A stretch of 64,000 nucleotides of DNA from contig JAVEDP010000041.1 of the NCBI GenBank assembly GCA_030841085.1, forward strand, positions 1 through 64,000, read 5' to 3'. The notes beneath the pieces are model-generated. The model searched no databases, was not told where the DNA came from, and saw only the letters and a program-made list of their open reading frames with translations. Position 1 is the stretch's first letter, and each line of letters begins with the position of its first letter. Of this stretch, positions 26,701 through 34,923 are shown one piece after another. Made by a program: the position numbers and the translations under genes. Origin of the DNA: Pyrinomonadaceae bacterium. Lineage in GTDB: Bacteria > Acidobacteriota > Blastocatellia > Pyrinomonadales > Pyrinomonadaceae.

Positions 26701-26883
26701 GTCTTGATGCAGTACTACGGCTACCTGCAGCGTAATCCCGATGATCCTCCGGATACAGATAACAGCGGCTACATCTTCTGGTTGGGAAAACTGGATGACT
26801 TCAACGGAAATTTCGTCAAGGCTGATATGGTGAAAGCATTTATCAGCTCGGGAGAGTATCGCACGCGCTTTGGACAGAATTGA
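23761..26883 (+). CDS. Secreted SBBP-repeat beta-propeller protein with DUF4214-like C-terminus
   Basis: A 1040-residue secreted protein. A weakly hydrophobic signal segment (SSLSTICLLAASSVLS) is followed by an N-terminal region with ARVYPGIDVVYYGKQRQLEH, the usual lead-in to SBBP proteins. About eight SBBP units of the type YSTYLGGS...IALDPAGNIYITGGT...FP follow between residues 280 and 770. The last 260 residues contain FVRQQYIDFLNREPDAPGLS and FVLMQYYGYLQRNPDDPPD, helical repeats resembling DUF4214. The ATG at 23761 is chosen over a TTG at 23749. Such proteins are frequent in Acidobacteriota, with unknown roles at the cell surface or outside. Confidence 0.88.
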   Translation: MKSNSNLYKISSLSTICLLAASSVLSVPNYIAGSSAKDPNIRNEHVNRIAPASMNSGLANQLMRGLPLQFEPNEGQAESRFDFLSRGRGYSVQFNSAEAVFALQTSTVKSTPPSGKQTISLQQVTMRLVNANLTKGVGQQALPGRVNYFSGSDPRRFHTNIRTYGGVRYARVYPGIDVVYYGKQRQLEHDFIVAPEANADQIKLRFEAADAVKLNAAGGVTISAGASVMNLEKPVAYQIVNGERRVVASSYTLNSDNSIGFKLGQYDHERQLVIDPVLFYSSFLGGSAADAANDIALDPAGNIYITGGTTSAEFPRTDGSASKGSFDVFITKLNPTGTAIIFSTLLASSGNDSGLSIGLDSNRNVYVSGLTDNAGFPLTAGAFQTTHSNQDGFAAKLNSTGSALLYSTLLGGSPQINNGARMVVDQAGDMYLTGSTYASNFPTTSNAFRQTVNPFTGTNFLSSTDSYVAKIHPAGAGAADLVYSTYLGGNLGDESARITLDSAGFVYVTGYTQSTNFPTTADALQPFPTTTDAGIRNGNDIGDAFLVKMDLSKSGAASMVYATYIGGTGRDVARGVALDPAKNVYLTGRTDSGNFPVSATALQSHSAGGTDVYVMKLNLSRPGTSGLIYSTYLGGSADEDQFGGGIAVDSVGNAFVVGDTRSTNLPVTVGAFQPSNGGNSDVFSAPGGDAFAAKLNSAGTALVYFTYLGGSGGDNASAIRLDAKGNAYLVGYTFSPNFPLSPNALQTTQAGQFDAFVACIDVPSSFGHSGVPAVQKENSETLADALPNPIDEAQKFVRQQYIDFLNREPDAPGLSFWTNEITSCGTDPVCISLKRINVSGAFFLSIEFQQTGYLVYRTYLSAFARIPRLNEFSPDTRVIRDSVIVNSPGWEQALENNTQAFMLAFVQRSDFLSAFPASLTADQFVSQLDVNAGGVLSPSEKSQLVAVLGATPADPAKRASVLRSVASDTTLRDREFNKAFVLMQYYGYLQRNPDDPPDTDNSGYIFWLGKLDDFNGNFVKADMVKAFISSGEYRTRFGQN

Positions 26884-26909
26884 GAATTGCGTAAAGCCGC
26901 GCTTGAGAA

Positions 26910-27323
26910 TTATTTCATGCGCGCATGCTCTTTCAACCAACATCGATCCATCACCACTAATAGACCAGCGGCGGCGGCACGCTGGGCCGCAGCACCGTCG
27001 ATCACGCCTTCCTGGAGCCAAACGGCTTTTGCTCCAATCGCGATTGCTTCATCTACCGCGGTTCCGGCTTCACTTGAGCGTCGAAAGATATCAACCAAAT
27101 CTATCTTGCCCGGAACTTCGGCAAGGGACGCGTATGCCTTTTCACCAAAGACTTCGGTTTCGTTTGGATTAACCGCAATGACTTTGTAGTCGCGCCGCTT
27201 CATGTAGGACGCGACGCCATACGAAGCGCGTGAAGGACTGGAAGACAATCCGACAACTGCAATGGTGCGACAGTCGTCCAGAATCTTCTTGATCGTTTCG
27301 CGGCTATTGATTTCCAAAGTCAC
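26910..27323 (-). CDS. CoA-binding protein (YccU-like Rossmann domain)
   Basis: A 137-residue single-domain protein of the CoA_binding family, the same fold as the CoA-binding domain of succinyl-CoA synthetase alpha. Visible signatures are TIAVVGLSSSPSRASYGVAS at the nucleotide loop, KVIAVNPNETEVFGEKAYAS, and the helix with AKAVWLQEGVIDGAAAQRA. Its physiological role is not established. It ends convergently with the SBBP-repeat gene. Confidence 0.9.
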   Translation of the reverse strand: MTLEINSRETIKKILDDCRTIAVVGLSSSPSRASYGVASYMKRRDYKVIAVNPNETEVFGEKAYASLAEVPGKIDLVDIFRRSSEAGTAVDEAIAIGAKAVWLQEGVIDGAAAQRAAAAGLLVVMDRCWLKEHARMK

Positions 27324-27389
27324 TCCCTATGTATTCTTGTGCGCGGCTTAACCAAAGGACTAGTCAACGGCTTTGGCTAACGCGGCTTT

Positions 27390-27556
27390 CGCTAACGCGG
27401 CTTTGCCGCCTTCCGTGCGGTAAGGCTCTGCCTTACCGCTAGATTCCAAAAAACTTCTTGAGGCTATGCCTCAATTGCGAGGCATAGCCTCGGGAAAGAA
27501 GAACAAGCCGTCGGTAAGGCGGAGCCTTACCGCACGGAAGGCAGCGAAGCTGCGGC
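27390..27556. repeat. Long inverted-repeat element with nested hairpin (family R copy 1)
   Basis: The outer arms contain CCTTCCGTGCGGTAAGGC and its complement. The arms are themselves palindromic (GGTAAGGCTCTGCCTTACC). An inner hairpin is built on GAGGCTATGCCTC and GAGGCATAGCCTC. A related GC-rich element is at 52768-52990. Together with the family C copy at 27611 it accounts for most of the 370-bp gap. Confidence 0.75.
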
Positions 27557-27610
27557 GCGTCTTGCGCTCGCCCGTGCTTCAACCCAACTTCGACTGACTG
27601 TCCAGAATTC

Positions 27611-27676
27611 AGAGTCCAAAGTCCAAGGTCCGCGAGTCGCAACCGACTTTGGACATTGGACATTGGACTTTGGACG
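27611..27676. repeat. Inverted-repeat element, family C copy 3
   Basis: AGTCCAAAGTCCAAGGTCC opposes GACTTTGGACATTGGACATT. It ends just downstream of the carB stop codon. Confidence 0.85.
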
Positions 27677-27693
27677 AGGAACTGCTCGCCGCG

Positions 27694-30600
27694 CTATCTG
27701 ACGGCCGCGCTTGCCGCATGCAACTCCTGCAACGACCGCACCTGCATCGGTCCGCCGGCCGCGCGCGCCCCAATCGCTTCCTCGATTGCTTGCGCGCCAG
27801 TCATGGTCGTGACGCAGGGAACGTTGTACTGCAACGAAGCCCGCCTGATTGCCTGTTCATCAAAGTGCGACGCGCGGCCCAACGGCGTATTGATCACCAA
27901 CGCGATTTCGCCTCGCTTAATATGGTCGACAATATTCGGACGCCCCTCGTTCACTTTGAAAACGTTCGTCACTTTCAAACCAACTTCGCGCAGACGCTCG
28001 GCCGTACCCAGGGTCGCGATAATGTCGAAACCCAAGCGAGCCAGTTTGCGCGCCAGAATTACCGCTTGTCCTTTGTCGGCATCGTTAACGCTGATGAATG
28101 CGGTTCCCTTTTGCGGCAGCGTCAGTCCCGCGCCCAGCATCGCCTTGCCATATGCTTCCCCAAACGTGTCGCCGACGCCCATCACTTCGCCCGTCGAGTG
28201 CATCTCCGGACTCAAGATCGGATCGACACCGGGAAATTTTACGAACGGAAATACCGGCGACTTTATAAAGAAACGATTGACGGTCAGATTCGCGGGCAAG
28301 CCAAACTCGCTTAATGCCTTTCCCGCCATCACCTGGGCAGCGATGCTGGCAATCGGAACGCCCGTCGCTTTCGAAACAAACGGAACAGTACGCGACGCGC
28401 GCGGGTTAACTTCCAGAACGTAGACGCGGTGGTCCTTAATCGCAAACTGAATATTCATTAAGCCGCGCACTGACAGCGCCGTCGCCAACAGACGCGTGTA
28501 GTGACGCATCGTTTCAATGTGCTCGGGATCGATTCGCACCGGCGGCAGAACGCACGACGAATCACCGGAATGAATTCCAGCCTCTTCGATGTGTTCCTGA
28601 ATCGCAGCAATGACGCAGGTTGATTCGTCGGCGAGTGCGTCGACGTCAAACTCAGCGGCGCGCTCGAGAAACTTATCAATCAACACCGGGCGGTCGGGCG
28701 TGAAACCGACCGCCGTGCGCACATATTGATCCAGACTCTCTTCGTCATAAACGATCGCCATGGCGCGCCCGCCGAGCACATAACTCGGACGCACCAGCAC
28801 CGGATAACCAATTTCTTCGGCTACCGCTTTGGCTTCTTCAGCCGTTGCCGCCATGCCGTTTTCCGGTTGCGGAATGCCAAGCTCGCGCAGCAGCGCGCCG
28901 AAACGTTTGCGGTCCTCCGCTAGATCAATCGAGTCAGCACCGGTGCCAATAATTGGAACGCCCGCCTGGTGCAAACGCATCGCCAGATTCAATGGCGTCT
29001 GACCGCCAAACTGCACAATCACGCCTTCCGGTTTCTCGACATCGACGATGTTCATTACGTCTTCAAACGTCAGCGGCTCGAAATAGAGCCGATCGGAAGT
29101 GTCGTAATCCGTCGAGACTGTTTCCGGATTGCAGTTCACCATGATCGTTTCAAAGCCTGCCGCGCTCAGGGCAAACGCAGCATGACAACAGCAGTAGTCA
29201 AACTCAATTCCCTGCCCAATGCGGTTCGGCCCTGAACCAAGAATCATAATCTTGCGACGATCAGTCGGCGCCGCTTCATTCTCTGTTTCGTAAGTTGAAT
29301 AAAGGTACGGCGTGAACGACTCAAACTCTGCGCCGCAGGTATCGACGCGTTTATAAACTGGAACAACACCCGCGTTTTTGCGAAACGCGCGAACTTCGTC
29401 TTCGGTTTTTTCAGTGAGATAGGCCAGGCGACGATCGGACAGTGCCACCTCTTTGAACGAACGCAAAAGTTCGACTGGAATCTCTTCCAGCTTCAGACCT
29501 TCAACCGACTTTTGAATTTCCATCACATCCTGAAGCTGTTCCAGGAACCACGGATCGACGCGCGACAGACGGTATATTTCCGAAATGGGCCAACCGTGTT
29601 GCAGCGCGTATGTGATGTACGAAAACCGCTGCGAATTAGGGCGCGCCAGCTTGCGCTGCAGTTCATCGGTGGTGACATCTTCCAAACGCAAGGGCTTGAC
29701 CGCTTCAAGAGAACGCAGGCCTTTGAAAAGTGCTTCTTTGAACGTTCGGCCGATGGCCATCACTTCGCCAACCGACTTCATCTGCGTGCCCAGCACGTCC
29801 TCGGCTTCCTTGAATTTTTCAAAGTCCCACTTGGGAATCTTCGCGACCACGTAATCAATCGTCGGCTCGAAAGACGCCGGCGTTTTTTTCGTGATGTCGT
29901 TGGGAATTTCGTCGAGTGTGTACCCGACCGCCAGCTTTGCCGCGATCTTGGCAATCGGAAATCCGGTGGCTTTTGAGGCAAGCGCTGATGAACGCGAGAC
30001 GCGCGGATTCATTTCAATGATGCGGATGTCGCCGTTCTCAGGATTGACCGCAAACTGGATGTTCGATCCGCCGGTTTCCACGCCAACCTTGCGAATAATT
30101 GTGATGGCCATGTCGCGCATTGTCTGATATTCGCGATCGGTCAACGTCTGCGCCGGCGCGACTGTGATCGAGTCGCCGGTGTGCACACCCATCGGATCGA
30201 AATTTTCAATCGAACAAATGATCACGACATTGTCGGCAATGTCGCGCATCACTTCGAGCTCAAATTCCTTCCAGCCGAGAATTGATTCTTCCACCAGGAC
30301 TTCATGCATCGGCGAAGCAGCCAATCCGTTGGCGACGATCTCTTCAAACTCTTCCGGGTTGTAAGCAGTGCCGCCGCCGGTTCCGCCTAACGTAAATGAA
30401 GGACGAATGATGGCCGGATAGCCGGTCTCTTCTACGATTTGCTGCGCCTCGGTCCAGGATTTTGCGAAGCCGCCGCGCGGCATTGCCAACCCCGCTTCGT
30501 CCATTGCCTGCTTAAACAACATGCGATCTTCCGCGATCTTGATTGCCTCGCGCTTAGCGCCGATCATTTCGACGCCGCATTCTTCAAGCACGCCCGAATC

Positions 30601-30909
30601 GTCGAGGGCGATTGCAAGATTCAGCGCGGTCTGACCGCCAACCGTCGGCAACAGTGCGTCGGGTCTCTCCAGGCGAATGATGGCGCTGACTGCTTCAACT
30701 GTTAACGGTTCGATATAGGTAACGTCGGCCGTTTCCGGGTCAGTCATGATCGTTGCCGGATTAGAATTCACCAGCACGACCTTGTAGCCTTCCTGTCGCA
30801 GCGACTTGCACGCCTGCGTCCCGGAATAGTCAAACTCGCACGCCTGCCCAATAACAATTGGACCGGATCCGATGATTAAGATTTTGTGGATGTCAGTGCG
30901 TTTGGGCAT
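27694..30909 (-). CDS. carB: Carbamoyl-phosphate synthase large subunit
   Basis: Makes carbamoyl phosphate from bicarbonate, ammonia and two ATP for pyrimidine and arginine synthesis. The 1071-residue protein has the duplicated ATP-grasp architecture: first half with [20 protein letters not shown] and [20 protein letters not shown], second half with [20 protein letters not shown]. Each half has the ATP-grasp signature ([13 protein letters not shown] and [13 protein letters not shown]). A C-terminal MGS-like allosteric domain follows ([20 protein letters not shown]). The ATG at 30909 ([17 protein letters not shown]) is preferred to one seven codons upstream. carA is not in the window. Confidence 0.97.
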   Translation of the reverse strand: MPKRTDIHKILIIGSGPIVIGQACEFDYSGTQACKSLRQEGYKVVLVNSNPATIMTDPETADVTYIEPLTVEAVSAIIRLERPDALLPTVGGQTALNLAIALDDSGVLEECGVEMIGAKREAIKIAEDRMLFKQAMDEAGLAMPRGGFAKSWTEAQQIVEETGYPAIIRPSFTLGGTGGGTAYNPEEFEEIVANGLAASPMHEVLVEESILGWKEFELEVMRDIADNVVIICSIENFDPMGVHTGDSITVAPAQTLTDREYQTMRDMAITIIRKVGVETGGSNIQFAVNPENGDIRIIEMNPRVSRSSALASKATGFPIAKIAAKLAVGYTLDEIPNDITKKTPASFEPTIDYVVAKIPKWDFEKFKEAEDVLGTQMKSVGEVMAIGRTFKEALFKGLRSLEAVKPLRLEDVTTDELQRKLARPNSQRFSYITYALQHGWPISEIYRLSRVDPWFLEQLQDVMEIQKSVEGLKLEEIPVELLRSFKEVALSDRRLAYLTEKTEDEVRAFRKNAGVVPVYKRVDTCGAEFESFTPYLYSTYETENEAAPTDRRKIMILGSGPNRIGQGIEFDYCCCHAAFALSAAGFETIMVNCNPETVSTDYDTSDRLYFEPLTFEDVMNIVDVEKPEGVIVQFGGQTPLNLAMRLHQAGVPIIGTGADSIDLAEDRKRFGALLRELGIPQPENGMAATAEEAKAVAEEIGYPVLVRPSYVLGGRAMAIVYDEESLDQYVRTAVGFTPDRPVLIDKFLERAAEFDVDALADESTCVIAAIQEHIEEAGIHSGDSSCVLPPVRIDPEHIETMRHYTRLLATALSVRGLMNIQFAIKDHRVYVLEVNPRASRTVPFVSKATGVPIASIAAQVMAGKALSEFGLPANLTVNRFFIKSPVFPFVKFPGVDPILSPEMHSTGEVMGVGDTFGEAYGKAMLGAGLTLPQKGTAFISVNDADKGQAVILARKLARLGFDIIATLGTAERLREVGLKVTNVFKVNEGRPNIVDHIKRGEIALVINTPLGRASHFDEQAIRRASLQYNVPCVTTMTGAQAIEEAIGARAAGGPMQVRSLQELHAASAAVR

Positions 30910-31032
30910 GCTTCGAGCGAACACTTTCAACTACTTAAGACGCGGCGGTCACGGTCGAAGCATTATACATAGCAATTCAGGGTGACAAAAATTCGACGCT
31001 CAAAAGACTGACAGCGCCGAACGCGCGCACTT

Positions 31033-31060
31033 TAAAAAAAAGCGGACGATTCTGTCCGCC
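31033..31060 (-). terminator. Rho-independent terminator of the DnaC-like gene
   Basis: A 6-bp stem GCGGAC/GTCCGC with a 6-base loop is followed on the minus strand by a run of eight T. It lies about 30 bp downstream of the stop codon at 31087 and separates this gene from carB. Confidence 0.8.
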
Positions 31061-31086
31061 ATTGAGTTACTACGAATGAATTGCAT

Positions 31087-31950
31087 CTAGGCTTTTGCGG
31101 AATCAAGTCGGCGCTGGTCCAGGCGCTTACGAAAGTCTTCACCTTCGATCATCACCTTCTTACACATTTCATACAGACGGCTACGCAAGGGAGTGCCGAT
31201 GCGTTCTTCCAACGTAGTCATTTCCTGAATGCGTTCAGAAGTAAACTTTCGCGACCGTCGCGGTGCAGCTGTTTCCGAATCGGGTTCTGTTGAGGTTCGC
31301 GCTTCATCCAGATAGTTAGTGGTGAAGATAGTTAGTCGTTTGTTGTTGTAACGCGTGTTGATGATCTGATAGAGCGTGTCGCGCACCCAATTCGTAGGCA
31401 CTGACGCGCCCAACTCGTCGAGCACCAGAACTTCGGCCTGGTAAACGGGCGCCAGCACCCGCGTTTCGGAAGTTTGTGAGATTGGATTGTACGAATCCTG
31501 AATGGCTTTCAGCAATGAACCCGATTCGTAAAAGAGGCAAGCGACGCCTTTCTTCTCAATCAAATCCCTGAGCACCGAAATCGCGAGGTGCGTCTTGCCC
31601 ACACCAACCGGTCCCATAAACAAAAGTCCCGTTTCAGCCGCCGGGTAATCGTCCACCAGCCGCGACGCAAAGCTGTGCGCAAAATACTGCGACTCATGTT
31701 TCGGGTAGTAATTGTGGAATGAGCACTGGCGAAAGCGCGGCGGAATGCGCGCCGCGTCTAATGCTCGAGAAGCGCTGTTGGTACGGCGGCAGTCGCAAAT
31801 CACGGCGCCTTTGCCTTCTTCCAGGCGCGTGCCGGTGCCAAAGCAGATCGGACAAACATCGTCTCCAGCTTTATCATTCTCGAGCGACCTCGGGGCCCCA
31901 CGATTCTTGGCAATACTGACTACGTTTGTTTCTTGCTTATCAGATGACAT
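31087..31950 (-). CDS. DnaC/IstB-like ATP-binding protein with zinc finger
   Basis: A 287-residue AAA+ ATPase similar to helicase loaders (DnaC, DnaI). An N-terminal zinc-binding pattern is C33-P-I-C36 and C52-D-C54 (CPICFGTGTRLEEGKG then VICDC). Walker A is at 113-120 (GPVGVGKT), Walker B is VLVLDELG, and a sensor-1-like IFTTNY follows. The zinc finger plus ATPase arrangement is typical of the DnaC-like proteins of Acidobacteriota and Cyanobacteria rather than of transposon IstB. No transposase gene is adjacent, which favours a chromosomal role in replisome loading. A terminator follows. Confidence 0.85.
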   Translation of the reverse strand: MSSDKQETNVVSIAKNRGAPRSLENDKAGDDVCPICFGTGTRLEEGKGAVICDCRRTNSASRALDAARIPPRFRQCSFHNYYPKHESQYFAHSFASRLVDDYPAAETGLLFMGPVGVGKTHLAISVLRDLIEKKGVACLFYESGSLLKAIQDSYNPISQTSETRVLAPVYQAEVLVLDELGASVPTNWVRDTLYQIINTRYNNKRLTIFTTNYLDEARTSTEPDSETAAPRRSRKFTSERIQEMTTLEERIGTPLRSRLYEMCKKVMIEGEDFRKRLDQRRLDSAKA

Positions 31951-32171
31951 TTCGGGGAATGCGCTCGAGGAACGAAACTTTCCGGCGAACCAATCGAATC
32001 TTTGCGACGTCGAATTATAGCATCGCGTGACATTGGGACAAGGAAACGTGACGCTCGAAGGTGTTAATTAACCTGATTGGCCGCGCGGGTTCGGAAATAC
32101 TTTGCCAAACTGCCGTGATACTTCTCGTTTAGTTTGAAGAAAGCTTCAATCATAAGGGGTTGGTTGTTATT

Positions 32172-32654
32172 ATGAATGGTGAATTTATCGAAAACGAAAT
32201 GCCGTTACTGCATTCATTACTGAGTAAATTGGGCCTCAGCCGGATAAAGGCCGAGCGACACCCGATCCGTGTCTTTCTGCTTGACGACGATCGCCGCCGG
32301 CATCGTTGGTTTGCCGCGCGTTTCAAAGGCGACCAGGTTGACGTTGCCGTTACCGTCAAACGAGCTCAGCAGATGCTGAGCACAAACGCTTACGACGCAA
32401 TCTTTTTGGATCACGATCTGCATCCCGAACATTATCACGCGCCAAGTAGCGATGATGAACGCACTGGTTACGCAATCGCCGTATGGCTGGCTGCGAATCC
32501 GGAGCTGCAACGCGCTTCGACCATCATGGTTCATACGCGTAATGCTGACGGTGCGATGCGCATGGTCGAGGAACTGCGCCGCGCCGGCCGCACCGCCGAC
32601 TACGTTCCCTTTCCGATGCTGGCTGAACGCATCAAGCATTACTGGGCACGGTGA
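32172..32654 (+). CDS. Receiver-like domain protein, probably cREC type
   Basis: A 160-residue protein with one receiver-type domain from about residue 31. The acidic pocket is in RVFLLDDDRRRHRWF. The second strand, DAIFLDHDLHPEHY, carries the LDHDL motif, and the end has GYAIAVWLA with STIMVHTRNADGAMRM. LDHDL together with a late His-x-x-N is characteristic of the cyclic-phosphate-processing receiver family (cREC) rather than of ordinary response regulators. There is no output domain. The ATG at 32172 is chosen over a TTG at 32160. No partner kinase or nuclease is adjacent. Confidence 0.75.
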   Translation: MNGEFIENEMPLLHSLLSKLGLSRIKAERHPIRVFLLDDDRRRHRWFAARFKGDQVDVAVTVKRAQQMLSTNAYDAIFLDHDLHPEHYHAPSSDDERTGYAIAVWLAANPELQRASTIMVHTRNADGAMRMVEELRRAGRTADYVPFPMLAERIKHYWAR

Positions 32655-32663
32655 GGCGGGAAC

Positions 32664-32839
32664 CCGTAAATCGTAAATCGTGAATCGCAAATAGTGATTG
32701 AGTGTTACTGAGCAGCATCTCGCCTTCCAAGGAAACAACGAGAAGCTACGTCAAGACTCAAGGATTTGAGGTTGTCCAGGAAACAGCAGATCCTGATAAC
32801 GCGGAACTACTATTCACGATTTACGATTCACGATTTACG
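32664..32839. repeat. Inverted-repeat element, family F
   Basis: GTAAATCGTAAATCGTGAAT at the left (32666 on) is opposed by ATTCACGATTTACGATTCAC at 32812 on. The roughly 120-bp spacer shows no gene. The right arm stops a few bases from the 3' end of the tRNA gene. Confidence 0.8.
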
Positions 32840-32846
32840 GATTTTT

Positions 32847-32922
32847 TGGTGGCCAGGGACGGGATCGAACCGCCGACGCCGGCCTTTTCAGGGCCGCGCT
32901 CTACCAACTGAGCTACCTGGCC
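32847..32922 (-). tRNA. tRNA-Phe (anticodon GAA)
   Basis: A full cloverleaf can be drawn on the minus strand. The acceptor stem is GGCCAGG/CCTGGCC with A73 and an encoded CCA. The D arm is GCTCAGTTGGTAGAGC. The anticodon loop CTGAAAA sits on a GC-rich stem (CGGCC/GGCCG). The T arm is GGCGG-TTCGATC-CCGTC. Length is 76 nt including CCA. A consensus promoter lies directly upstream. Confidence 0.97.
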
Positions 32923-32944
32923 AACCGGGCAGGAAAGACCGCGT

Positions 32945-32974
32945 AGTATAGGGACTAGTGAAAAGAACTGTCAA
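32945..32974 (-). promoter_or_regulatory. Promoter of tRNA-Phe
   Basis: On the minus strand, a perfect TTGACA (32969-32974) and TATACT (32945-32950) are spaced by 18 bp. The -10 box is about 22 bp before the mature tRNA 5' end. Confidence 0.75.
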
Positions 32975-33020
32975 ATTACGCGGGAACTTGCCAGTTTGTC
33001 AGATTCGTTACAAAAAAGCG

Positions 33021-33048
33021 TTGACTGATTACTGGCCGGGTGTATAAT
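33021..33048 (+). promoter_or_regulatory. Strong orphan plus-strand promoter
   Basis: TTGACT at 33021-33026, a 16-bp spacer and a perfect TATAAT at 33043-33048. No plus-strand gene follows for more than 8 kb. The next 200 bp is non-coding, and beyond that is the 3' end of a minus-strand gene. The predicted start of transcription is near 33055. Confidence 0.6.
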
Positions 33049-33054
33049 TCGGGC

Positions 33055-33235
33055 CGTTGAGGATGGGGTTGGCGCCCAAACGTCAGTCCAGTTGAAAGAC
33101 GACATCCGATTCAAACTTGAAAGTGCCCGCCAGTGCCAGCTCGGCCGCCGATCGCGCCCCCCGCAGTCGCTACCTTCGAGCTGGCACAGCTATTTTCAGC
33201 CTTCATAAATTCCGCCGCCAGCACCCAGCCTTCCT
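33055..33235 (+). ncRNA. Candidate structured non-coding RNA of unknown family
   Basis: This gene-free stretch follows a near-consensus promoter. It contains a perfect 11-bp stem (GTGCCAGCTCG at 33133-33143 with CGAGCTGGCAC at 33177-33187) enclosing a 33-base GC-rich loop. Smaller possible pairings are GGATG (33061-33065) with CATCC, and AGGA/GG near the 5' end with the CC/TCCT region near 33225-33235, which would close the molecule. A length near 180 nt with a closing stem is compatible with a 6S-like RNA, but no diagnostic consensus was recognised. No clear intrinsic terminator was seen, so the end is a guess. Confidence 0.35.
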
Positions 33236-34562
33236 ACTCTTCAATTCCAGCACGCAGCATTAAATTTTTCCGCTGCAGCGTCGCGTCCGCAATAATATTT
33301 TTTTCGTTTGCGTTGACGAGCTGCCGCTCGCGCATGACTACCGCGCCATCGATTATCACATCCCTGACATCGTTTGCCTGGGCTGAGTAAACCAATGTCG
33401 ACGCCAACTGGGGCGCGCGCGGAATCGAATGAACGTTGTCGAGTGCTACAACGATCACATCGGCGCGTTTGCCGACCTCCAAACTGCCAATCTCGTTTTC
33501 GAGCCCAAGCGCCCTTGCGCCGTCGATGGTTGCGATGCGAAGGGCGCGCGCGGCGGGAATAACTTCGGGCCCGTGCAACGCCTTTTGTAACAGCGCCATC
33601 GTGCGCATTTCCGTGAACATGTCGAGGCGGTTGTTGCAGGCAGCGCCATCAGCTCCAAGCGAAACGGAGATGCCGCGATCGAGCATAGTTGCAACCGGAG
33701 CAATACCCGAACCAAGTTTTAAGTTCGAAGAGGGACAGTGCGCCACATTCGTCTGCGTCGTTGAAAGTATTTCCAATTCCTGTTCGTCCAGATGAACGCA
33801 ATGGGCCAGCATCACGTGCCTGCCCGATAAGCCAAGCGAATCGAGATATGCGACATTGCGCAAACCGGAATCGCGTTCCACCAATTCGCACTCGTTCCGA
33901 TTTTCTGATGAATGCGTATGGACCATAACGCCTCGCTCGCGCGCCAGCTGTGCGACGCGGCCAAGAAGTTCACTCGTGCAACTCAGCGCGAACCGCGGCG
34001 CAAAGCAGTAGCGTATGCGGCCATTCGCAGAACCGTGCCAGCGTTCCAGTAATTCGAGTGAGGCATTAATCGATTCGTCTGTCTTTTCGTGAAGGCCGGC
34101 GGGCACATCGTCGCCGCGGTCCATCATGCACTTGCCGACGGTGGCGCGGAATCCAGTTTCTGCGACGACTTTGAAAACTTCTTCTGTGTGGCTGACCGTT
34201 TCCATGGTCAACGCGCAAGTGGTTCCGCTCTGAATCAATTCGGCAATGCCCAGTTGAGCTGATGCCCTAATTGATTCGGCGGTGTGCCCCGCTTCCATCG
34301 GCCAAACGCGTTTCTTGAGCCAATCAAGCAACGACAGATCGTCCGCAGCGCCGCGAAAAAGGGTTTGACACAGATGGATGTGGGTTTGCACGAACCCCGG
34401 TAAAACAGCGCAGTCGGTAGCGTCGATGACAACGTCTGCCGTCATGCCGCGCTCAGCGATTCTTGTAATGCGACCGCCTTCAATCAGCAGATCGCCTTCC
34501 TGGACTGCCTCGTGCGCGTCCATGGTCAGGAGCGTTCCGCCTTTGATGAGAATTGATTCCAT
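33234..34562 (-). CDS. Amidohydrolase, deaminase-type (MTA/SAH/5'-deoxyadenosine deaminase family)
   Basis: A 442-residue metal-dependent hydrolase of the amidohydrolase superfamily. Metal-binding motifs are VQTHIHLCQTLFRG (HxH on strand 1), VHTHSSENRNECE, MLAHCVHLDEQEL and SLGADGAACNNRLDMFTEM. The Asp and Asn-Asn context of that last motif is typical of S-adenosylhomocysteine/methylthioadenosine deaminases and of chlorohydrolases such as AtzA/TrzN. The exact substrate is uncertain. The ATG at 34562 (MESILIKGGTLLTMD) is used; the longer frame to 34646 translates a family B repeat. Confidence 0.87.
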   Translation of the reverse strand: MESILIKGGTLLTMDAHEAVQEGDLLIEGGRITRIAERGMTADVVIDATDCAVLPGFVQTHIHLCQTLFRGAADDLSLLDWLKKRVWPMEAGHTAESIRASAQLGIAELIQSGTTCALTMETVSHTEEVFKVVAETGFRATVGKCMMDRGDDVPAGLHEKTDESINASLELLERWHGSANGRIRYCFAPRFALSCTSELLGRVAQLARERGVMVHTHSSENRNECELVERDSGLRNVAYLDSLGLSGRHVMLAHCVHLDEQELEILSTTQTNVAHCPSSNLKLGSGIAPVATMLDRGISVSLGADGAACNNRLDMFTEMRTMALLQKALHGPEVIPAARALRIATIDGARALGLENEIGSLEVGKRADVIVVALDNVHSIPRAPQLASTLVYSAQANDVRDVIIDGAVVMRERQLVNANEKNIIADATLQRKNLMLRAGIEE

Positions 34563-34563
34563 A

Positions 34564-34798
34564 AGTAGGACAGGCATTCCTGCCTGTCTGATTCTGCTCG
34601 TCGCCCTACAATCATCCGGGCAAATTAGAGACTTGCCATCTATCATCTAACATTTTTCATTGGTCCCCACATCTTAGGTCACGCGGGGGCTCTTGTCTTC
34701 AGATGAAAAATGATAGATGAGAAATGGTAAATGGAAAATCTTATGTCTGACTGACAAGAGCTCGCTCACACACGGACAGACAGGAATGTCTGTCTTAC
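34564..34798. repeat. Nested inverted repeat: family B arms around family N
   Basis: The outer arms are family B (GTAGGACAGGCATTCCTG at 34565 and GACAGACAGGAATGTCTG near 34776). The inner arms are ATCTATCATCTAACATTTTT (about 34639) and GATGAAAAATGATAGATGAG (about 34702). A second, unrelated inverted repeat therefore sits inside the first. Nothing else is recognised between recA and the amidohydrolase. Confidence 0.75.
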
Positions 34799-34849
34799 CG
34801 ACGCGCCGGATTATCCGTTTAGAGTGCCGGACTGTAAAGCGCTAAAGCA

Positions 34850-34903
34850 AAGCACAAAATAGGCGCTCGGCCAGGACTAACAAAAGTCACGGGCCGAACG
34901 CCT
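34850..34903 (-). terminator. Rho-independent terminator of recA
   Basis: A 12-bp stem (AGGCGTTCGGCC/GGCCGAGCGCCT on the minus strand, one G-T pair) with a 19-base loop is followed by ATTTTGTGCTTT. It begins about 20 bp after the recA stop codon. Confidence 0.7.
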
Positions 34904-34923
34904 CTTTCTTTCCTAAGTGTTGC

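Noticed and set aside
31087-31950. IstB helper ATPase of an insertion sequence
   Set aside because: No istA-type transposase and no terminal inverted repeats flank it; the N-terminal zinc finger and its own terminator favour a chromosomal DnaC-like gene.
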